The notes beneath the pieces were generated by a model, which searched no databases, had not been told where the DNA came from, and saw only the letters and a list, made by a program, of their open reading frames with translations. From the NCBI GenBank assembly GCA_945980015.1, contig CAMFQI010000013.1:1-10482 (forward strand): DNA of 10,482 bases, given 5' to 3'. Origin of the DNA: an uncultured Eubacterium sp. Its GTDB lineage: Bacteria; Bacillota; Clostridia; Oscillospirales; Acutalibacteraceae. Every line of letters starts with the position of its first letter. Within the stretch, counting starts at the first letter, position 1. Both the position numbers and the translations under genes were made by a program. Positions 6,601 through 10,482 of this stretch are shown here, piece after piece.

Positions 6601-8160
6601 AATATTAAAAGGATAAGACTTGTTTTGCTTTCTTTCATTCAGCTCACGATAAAGATATTCAAACAACAGGTTCTTGCTTTCGTCATCACAAATTATATTT
6701 CTGATGCCGATATCGTCATTTTGAACATGAGGTAACATTCTAAGCCAAAGAACCTTATTTTTGTTTTCTTCCTTGACAACAAAAACAAGCTTAACGTCGC
6801 TTTGGAACTGACGGGCACAAATATCAATGACGATATTTTTCATAATTTCAAACCTGTATTGCTCGTAACCGACAATACCTATTGCATTTGAATTTTTCAA
6901 AGAGCATACTATAGGAGCGCAATCAATGTATTTGTACTCCTCGCTGACCTGCTGAGGAATTTTTTGTAAATCATCCTCAACCTCAAGCTTTTCTTGTTTT
7001 TTGTAATCAATAACCCTCTTAGCCTCAAGCTTACCGGAGCCTAAACGTACTGTAAGAAAATCATCGTTTTCTCTGATTCTGTCAAAAAGCTCGCTTGAAA
7101 ATGTTTGGAAATTATTACATTCCTTTCCGATGTCTATATAAACGCTTTCAAGAGAATTCTTTTCCTTTTCTCTCTCGGTAATTATCTCCTGCTTTTTATT
7201 TTCGATATATGCTTCATATTTGCTTATTCTTTCGGCGGAATTATCCTTAAAATCCTTTTTGCTTTGAATAAGGCTTAAAACTGCAGTAATTACACCGACA
7301 GCACTTGAAACAAGCATAAAGGGAGAAACCGAAATCATGGCAATACCCATAATAATCATAACAGCCGACGGTAAAAGTCTGCTTAATAAATTATTCTTCG
7401 GTTTTTGAGGCTTTGCAGGAGGCTCCAAAATACTGATTTTTTGGTCATCAATTACGGTTTTTATTCTTGTGCTTCTTGTAAACTTCGGATAATTATTTTT
7501 GTTATAATCATCCGAAAACTGCAAAACCTGAACAAACACGTTTTTTGAGGTACGCAAAATACCGTTTCTGTAGTAAAAGCTGTAGTTGCTTATCGAAAAA
7601 AAGTCGGTATCCTTTATAATACAACCGTTTTTTGCAAGGCTTCCGTTATGGTATACTCCGTAAACAGTAGATTTTACATTAAGTACAAATCCGTTTGCGG
7701 TATTGACAAGCTCAACCAATTCATTTTGGACATAATCTCCAGACAGAACTAAATTACAGTTTGAATTTCCGCCGATATAAACCGTTGGGCTAGTTGAAAT
7801 ATCAATGCATCTGTCGTAATCCTTTTTTTCATTATCAAAATCAAATACAAAATCTATTCTGAACAGCTCTGTTTCCGAACTTTGATAATTTACGGTAAAC
7901 GAATCTGCATGAGAAAGCCTTTTTGCAGCAAGCTTTCTTACATCACCGATATTAATATAGACATTCTCCGAACAGGAAATTTGCCATTCACCGTTTGTAT
8001 TTGTAAACAGTAATTCAAAATTTTCAAAAAATAAATCTTTATGAAAACGAACGTCACAATCCAAACCCAATCCGATTTTTAACGAACCGGCATCAACGGG
8101 AAGCTGAACCTCCTTATAGATATTGTTGTTTGAAATTTTTATCAAATAACCATACTGCAT
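3697..8160 (-). CDS. essC: Type VII secretion FtsK/SpoIIIE-type ATPase EssC (YukB)
   Basis: Membrane-anchored motor that recognises and drives export of T7SS substrates; about 1487 residues, normal for EssC. Order: two N-terminal FHA-like domains (about 20-105 and 122-205) lacking the canonical S-x-x-H; a paired hydrophobic segment (about 261-299); a charged coiled coil (305-345); then three FtsK-like ATPase domains. Domain 1 is intact: Walker A GTTGSGKS at 682-689, Walker B ending D792-E793, and the ATQKP motif at 825-829. Domain 2 has Walker A GSSMSGKT at 1009-1016 and Walker B ending D1113-N1114. Domain 3 is degenerate, with GRNGYGHKN at 1291-1299 (extra residue before Lys, Asn for Ser/Thr). 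The frame extends to GTG 8175, but that GTG overlaps the esaB stop and the Shine-Dalgarno; ATG 8160 lies 8 nt after GAGGA and is preferred. The effector cassette follows directly, consistent with the EssC C-terminus selecting local substrates. Confidence 0.97.
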   Translation of the reverse strand: MQYGYLIKISNNNIYKEVQLPVDAGSLKIGLGLDCDVRFHKDLFFENFELLFTNTNGEWQISCSENVYINIGDVRKLAAKRLSHADSFTVNYQSSETELFRIDFVFDFDNEKKDYDRCIDISTSPTVYIGGNSNCNLVLSGDYVQNELVELVNTANGFVLNVKSTVYGVYHNGSLAKNGCIIKDTDFFSISNYSFYYRNGILRTSKNVFVQVLQFSDDYNKNNYPKFTRSTRIKTVIDDQKISILEPPAKPQKPKNNLLSRLLPSAVMIIMGIAMISVSPFMLVSSAVGVITAVLSLIQSKKDFKDNSAERISKYEAYIENKKQEIITEREKEKNSLESVYIDIGKECNNFQTFSSELFDRIRENDDFLTVRLGSGKLEAKRVIDYKKQEKLEVEDDLQKIPQQVSEEYKYIDCAPIVCSLKNSNAIGIVGYEQYRFEIMKNIVIDICARQFQSDVKLVFVVKEENKNKVLWLRMLPHVQNDDIGIRNIICDDESKNLLFEYLYRELNERKQNKSYPFNIVVFLYDEYGFHNHPVSKFVNDAKDLGVTFVYFGDDKSQIGLGCDYIVEIKDSQNATLIDSSDINKSTDFVYPTISDYQAGQIVSLLAPVYTEEISLEGTLTKSISLFKLLNILAVDDIDLQNNWASTDVTKSMSAPLGVSKSGVVCLDLHDKAHGPHGLVAGTTGSGKSEILQTYILSMSILFHPYEVGFLIIDFKGGGMVNQFRDLPHLIGSITNIDGKEIDRSLKSIKAELQKRQKYFAQADVNHINKYIKKYKAGEVKEPLPHLIIIVDEFAELKADQPEFMKELISAARIGRSLGVHLILATQKPSGQVNEQIWSNSRFKLCLKVQDQSDSNEVLKSPLAAEIKEPGRAYLQVGNNEIFELFQSAYSGAPEKSDSDNIKEFKINELDFSGRRKTLFEQKKSNQQSSDRNQLEAIVEYVKNHCEANSITKLPNICLPSLPKLINFENDSLSKKDNGLPIGIFDDPDNQLQSTTYIDVTSENVFILGSSMSGKTNLLQLIIKGISLKYTPDEFNIYIIDFSSMVLKNFEKLNHVGGVVVSNEDEKLKNLFKLLNEQIAYRKEKLLLSGVSSFSSYKEAGNKDLPQIVLIIDNLTALNELYLQDDDSLLNICREGLTVGICVIVANSQTSGIGYRYLSNFSSKIAFHCIDNNEYFNLFDGVTVQPNDNTGRCLVNVDKRVLECQTYLSFEGEKEFERVKNIRTFVEEVALKYNSRAMVIPCIPKTLTVSGLNNDFRTQVEGYNIPVGLTYDEVQPFCFDLSKLGIMGICGRNGYGHKNFVSLIVKSLAVSGKPSEVIVFDDMNKGLSHLKDYVSTYSLSSDGVCDIIKKWHNELERRYAQIYIDEAENTDFDLLLMIVQNNDVASKIQSDYEIVDMFNDIVTRYKDLGVCIVFSNYPNTSISFDAPEPIKLIRQKQHIICLEDLSNLKCFDPSYEALRTNKKPISLGDGYYINDNDVTKIKIALCE

Positions 8161-8168
8161 TTTTTTAT

Positions 8169-8174
8169 TCCTCA
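8169..8174 (-). promoter_or_regulatory. TGAGGA: esaB stop codon overlapping SD of essC
   Basis: The esaB TGA (8174-8172) overlaps GAGGA (8173-8169), which is 8 nt before ATG 8160. This decides the essC start in favour of ATG 8160 over the in-frame GTG at 8175. Confidence 0.7.
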
Positions 8175-8423
8175 CTCGGTAAAATAAATTATCGTACCGT
8201 TTCTTACTCCGAAATCGGAAAGAAGCTTATTCCCTTTCAAAAGTGTTATCGGATTTTCGGCTTTAAGATAGCAATTTTTTACGTCCGACGTATCAATACC
8301 GAGATTATACGCAGTATTCAAGGCAATTACTAAATCATTTGCCGAAATATCAAGAGGTATTTCCAAATCAGCTTCATAATTATTTTTGCAGTATTTGAAA
8401 ATAACAACCGCCGTTTTTTCCAT
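8172..8423 (-). CDS. esaB: EsaB/YukD, ubiquitin-like type VII secretion accessory protein
   Basis: 83-residue protein with the ubiquitin-like beta-grasp pattern of the YukD/EsaB family: strand 1 (A-V-V-I-F-K-Y), strand 2 with acidic/aliphatic residues (D-L-E-I-P-L-D), the I-S-A-N-D-L-V-I-A-L helix, a middle strand, and the closing L-S-D-F-G-V-R-N-G-T-I-I-Y signature (compare LSDCGITNGDRL in B. subtilis YukD, from memory). It lacks the C-terminal di-Gly, so it is not a conjugated ubiquitin. EsaB is a cytosolic component needed for type VIIb secretion in Staphylococcus and Bacillus; its exact role is unsettled. It lies just upstream of essC. An in-frame GTG at 8432 would add three residues but has no ribosome site; ATG 8423 follows AGGTGA closely. 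Confidence 0.9.
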   Translation of the reverse strand: MEKTAVVIFKYCKNNYEADLEIPLDISANDLVIALNTAYNLGIDTSDVKNCYLKAENPITLLKGNKLLSDFGVRNGTIIYFTE

Positions 8424-8428
8424 AAATG

Positions 8429-8435
8429 TCACCTA
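8429..8435 (-). promoter_or_regulatory. TAGGTGA: stop of ParA-like ATPase gene inside SD of esaB
   Basis: The TAG (8435-8433) overlaps AGGTGA (8434-8429), five bases before ATG 8423. It is weaker than the neighbouring AGGAGG sites but is the only candidate for esaB and supports the ATG over GTG 8432. Confidence 0.62.
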
Positions 8436-9476
8436 TTTCATTAGATATGCAACCTTTTGAATATCTGTTTTTTTGGACAAATCATTGACAGACATCGAAT
8501 CACAGTTATCAAAAAGCTTTACATATTCGTTTATTAAATAATTCTTTGTGTGCATAATATAGCTTTCTTTGTCGCCGGCATACTTATTGCATAGAAATCT
8601 ATATTTTTCGTTATTCCTAAAGGATATGTTTTCAGTCAGTACATTTGTTGAATAAACAGAATTTTTTGACTGCTCGGTCACAATTATTACTCTATCGGCA
8701 AGAGTAATTAAATCGGTTTTTGCTTTATCAAAGGTACAGTCGGCATCAACGATTATCACATCATAATCATTAGACATTTTCGCACCTCGAACAATATTGT
8801 AGTAAACAGAGTAATCGATACCGATAGTTGATAATGCTCTCGAAAACGGCGGCAGATAATCAAAGCTCTCGTTTCTGATTACATATTTTATTTTTGAATA
8901 AGCATTTTCGTTACTGCCGGAAAAATCCGCTAATGCATTATTGGGAATAGGCGCACAATTTGAAAGCATATGCTGAAAAGTATTGAGCATACTTGCATTT
9001 ATGTACAGGACTTTGTTATTATTTTTTGATAAATAACAGGCAACGCCTAATGCAAGCGTGCTTTTGCCTACACCTCCGCTTGCAGAATAAAGCAACGCTA
9101 CAATAGTTTCCTTTTTTGAAGCAATACTGCTTTTTTTCAAACTCAAAGCAGACACTCTGTCAAAAATATCCTTTGTGCTTGTGTATTTATATATTCTGTT
9201 TATACCCAATCCGTCGGGCTGGGTGCTTTCGTTAGCCTCAACTAAAATGAAAATGCTTCCTATACTGTGCTTTTGAAGATTAGACAGTTCAAACAAACGC
9301 TCACTAACCAACAAAGCGTCCGCACTTTTTGGTGATGAAAAATACTCTTCAAAATACGAGGCGTCTGTAATAGTCTCAAGCTCAATAGAATCATCTAGTT
9401 CCTCGAGAAATTTCATTTCAAGCAGCATCAAAAACTGTTCGTCTGTATCAGCTATAATAATCTTGGATTTTGCCAA
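8433..9476 (-). CDS. CpaE/TadZ-like protein: pseudo-receiver domain plus ParA/MinD-type ATPase
   Basis: 347-residue soluble protein. Residues 4-112 have a response-regulator fold pattern (I-I-I-A-D10-T-D12, ends in K97-Y-T-S), but the usual phosphoacceptor Asp appears to be Ser58 (D-A-L-L-V-S-E), so it is probably a non-phosphorylated receiver. Residues 123-347 form a ParA/MinD-type domain: P-loop S-A-S-G-G-V-G-K-S-T at 131-140, V-L-Y-I-N-A at 156-161, Walker B D-V-I-I-V-D-A-D at 239-246, and a V-I-I-V-T-E strand. The MinD signature Lys before the Gly-Gly is Ser133, as in many CpaE/TadZ proteins. CpaE/TadZ proteins position Tad pilus machines at cell sites; by analogy this may localise the T7SS (inference). 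The start is TTG at 9476, 10 nt after AGGAGG; no ATG fits. It is coupled to the FHA gene upstream and esaB downstream. Confidence 0.85.
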   Translation of the reverse strand: MAKSKIIIADTDEQFLMLLEMKFLEELDDSIELETITDASYFEEYFSSPKSADALLVSERLFELSNLQKHSIGSIFILVEANESTQPDGLGINRIYKYTSTKDIFDRVSALSLKKSSIASKKETIVALLYSASGGVGKSTLALGVACYLSKNNNKVLYINASMLNTFQHMLSNCAPIPNNALADFSGSNENAYSKIKYVIRNESFDYLPPFSRALSTIGIDYSVYYNIVRGAKMSNDYDVIIVDADCTFDKAKTDLITLADRVIIVTEQSKNSVYSTNVLTENISFRNNEKYRFLCNKYAGDKESYIMHTKNYLINEYVKLFDNCDSMSVNDLSKKTDIQKVAYLMK

Positions 9477-9486
9477 TTCAAATTAT

Positions 9487-9493
9487 CCTCCTA
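9487..9493 (-). promoter_or_regulatory. TAGGAGG: FHA gene stop codon inside SD of ParA-like ATPase gene
   Basis: The TAG (9493-9491) overlaps AGGAGG (9492-9487), 10 nt before a TTG start at 9476. It is the only ribosome site near that frame's start. Confidence 0.72.
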
Positions 9494-10417
9494 AAACCTC
9501 ACCGCAAAGTCGCTGTTAGCCAAAGTAATTATATCGCCGTTATTTATGTTGCAGGTTTGCATAGCATTCAAACGGTAATGATTTAGATATGTCCCATTTG
9601 CACTGCCTAAGTCTGTAAGATAATAACGATTATCCGCATAGCTTATCTTGCAATGCACCCTGCTTATTGCGACATTAAACGAAACAACTCCATTAACCTG
9701 AGACGGATTTTTTCCGATAATAAATTCCGGAGTATCTATTACAAAATCCACCTCATTCGGATTAGTAAGCGAATAAAAATGTAATACCGGCTGCTTCATT
9801 ATTGGCTGAGGCACCTGCTCGACATTTTTAGGTAAATCTGAATATTTAGAATTATTGCTTATTTCATTGCATATTTGCTCATAAGACTGTTGCAAATTCA
9901 TCATTCCGTTAGACAAATATGAGCATATTCTCATCATTTTTTCACAGTTAAACGCAGGGATACAGGTAATGAGTTTCACAAGCTCTGTTCTGAATTCATT
10001 TTCAAAGGCAATAACGTCCTTTTTTGAATTCAAAACCGGAATATAAATCAGTTTTACTTCCATGGTTGCATGATTCACATAAACCTTGTCTAATGAAATA
10101 TCCAAATTATCACAGTTTAGAAATCCGTTATTTTCAATTTCTAAAACAGACTTTAACAAATTAGCCAAAACCGTCATAAACGAACTGATATCAAGACTCG
10201 GCAAAGCACTGCGAAGCGACTTTATGCTTTGCGTATTATAAATCAATTTAATTTTTCCGTTGTAGGTTACCCTATTGCATTTTATTAAATTATCGGCGTG
10301 GCTTTTGAGCACCTTAAAATCTGTTAATGCAAACATTGAAGAGTCGTTAAAGACGTACTGAACATTCGGTACATCCTTTAACTCACTCAGTATTCCGCGT
10401 TGAAAAAAATCCGTCAT
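9491..10417 (-). CDS. FHA-domain protein with DUF6382-like N-terminal domain
   Basis: 308-residue soluble protein with no membrane segment. Residues 1-185 resemble DUF6382, a domain common in Firmicutes FHA proteins. Its F-L-N-C-D-N-L-D-I followed by V-K-L-I-Y-I-P pattern (99-127) is reminiscent of kinase-like lobes such as the EssB pseudokinase, but that link is inference. A Pro/Gln linker (196-212) leads to a C-terminal FHA domain (225-308) with all key phosphothreonine-binding residues: G235-K236, S252-R253-x-H255, and D269-L-G-S-x-N274-G275-T276. It should therefore bind phosphothreonine peptides, unlike the FHA-like domains of EssC. No Ser/Thr kinase or phosphatase is in the window. The ATG at 10417 is preceded by a weak GGGGAA. 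It is the first complete gene seen; only 36 native bases lie upstream, so whether it starts the operon is unknown. Confidence 0.85.
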   Translation of the reverse strand: MTDFFQRGILSELKDVPNVQYVFNDSSMFALTDFKVLKSHADNLIKCNRVTYNGKIKLIYNTQSIKSLRSALPSLDISSFMTVLANLLKSVLEIENNGFLNCDNLDISLDKVYVNHATMEVKLIYIPVLNSKKDVIAFENEFRTELVKLITCIPAFNCEKMMRICSYLSNGMMNLQQSYEQICNEISNNSKYSDLPKNVEQVPQPIMKQPVLHFYSLTNPNEVDFVIDTPEFIIGKNPSQVNGVVSFNVAISRVHCKISYADNRYYLTDLGSANGTYLNHYRLNAMQTCNINNGDIITLANSDFAVRF

Positions 10418-10453
10418 TACTATTTCCCCGAAAAGTTTTATATATACTTATAA

Positions 10454-10482
10454 CTGTCTCTTATACACATCTGACGCTGCCG
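10454..10482. other. Untrimmed Illumina Nextera adapter (Tn5 mosaic end plus read-1 tail), not genomic
   Basis: CTGTCTCTTATACACATCT (10454-10472) is the 19-bp Tn5 mosaic end, and GACGCTGCCG (10473-10482) continues exactly into the complement of the Nextera read-1 adapter tail. The exact 29-base match identifies library adapter left at the contig end. Native sequence stops at 10453. Confidence 0.97.

Noticed and set aside
8433..9476. Plasmid or chromosome partition ParA
   Set aside because: The N-terminal pseudo-receiver domain, missing signature Lys, absence of a ParB gene and coupling to T7SS genes fit CpaE/TadZ better.
10418..10453. Possible promoter -10 box (TATAAG or TATATA on the minus strand) before the FHA gene
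   Set aside because: Only 36 native bases remain before the adapter, so no -35 region can be checked, and the stretch is simply AT-rich.
10454..10472. Tn5/IS50-like mosaic end suggesting a mobile element
   Set aside because: The synthetic 19-bp mosaic end followed by the read-1 tail is a sequencing-library adapter, not a natural transposon end.

Overview
The window is one AT-rich operon, read entirely from the minus strand, encoding a Firmicutes-type (type VIIb) ESX/Yuk type VII secretion system and one of its substrates. The AT-rich composition, strong AGGAGG ribosome sites, YukE/YukD/EssC proteins and the FHA-plus-ParA-like pair suggest a low-GC Clostridia member, perhaps a gut Ruminococcaceae/Oscillospiraceae-like organism. 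That placement is inference from gene style only.

In transcription order (right to left) the genes are: a DUF6382-like/FHA-domain protein (10417-9491); a CpaE/TadZ-like protein with a pseudo-receiver domain and a ParA-like ATPase (9476-8433); the ubiquitin-like EsaB/YukD (8423-8172); the FHA-FtsK/SpoIIIE motor ATPase EssC (8160-3697); a YwqH-like (DUF5082-type) coiled-coil protein (3684-3253); a YwqI-like (DUF5344/TIGR04197-type) small helical protein (3242-2967); a 695-residue LXG-type effector (2927-840); a DUF4176 protein (819-490); and the WXG100 protein EsxA/YukE (439-146). A strong hairpin terminator at 137-98 closes the operon. Positions 1-97 hold no gene I can support.

Expected working: EssC is the membrane-anchored motor. 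EsaB and EsxA are conserved core partners. The YwqH-like and YwqI-like proteins probably bind the LXG domain of the large effector and form its composite export signal. DUF4176 is probably an effector-associated accessory. The FHA protein and ParA-like ATPase are not part of the classical Bacillus/Staphylococcus core; they suggest phospho-signalling and spatial positioning of the machine. EssB, EssA and EsaA are not in the window.

The first six genes are coupled very tightly: at five successive junctions the stop codon lies inside the next gene's Shine-Dalgarno sequence. The last three genes (effector, DUF4176, EsxA) have longer gaps and their own ribosome sites.

The final 29 bases (10454-10482) are not genomic. 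They match the Tn5 mosaic end plus Nextera read-1 adapter, so the contig ends in untrimmed library adapter and the true upstream context is missing.
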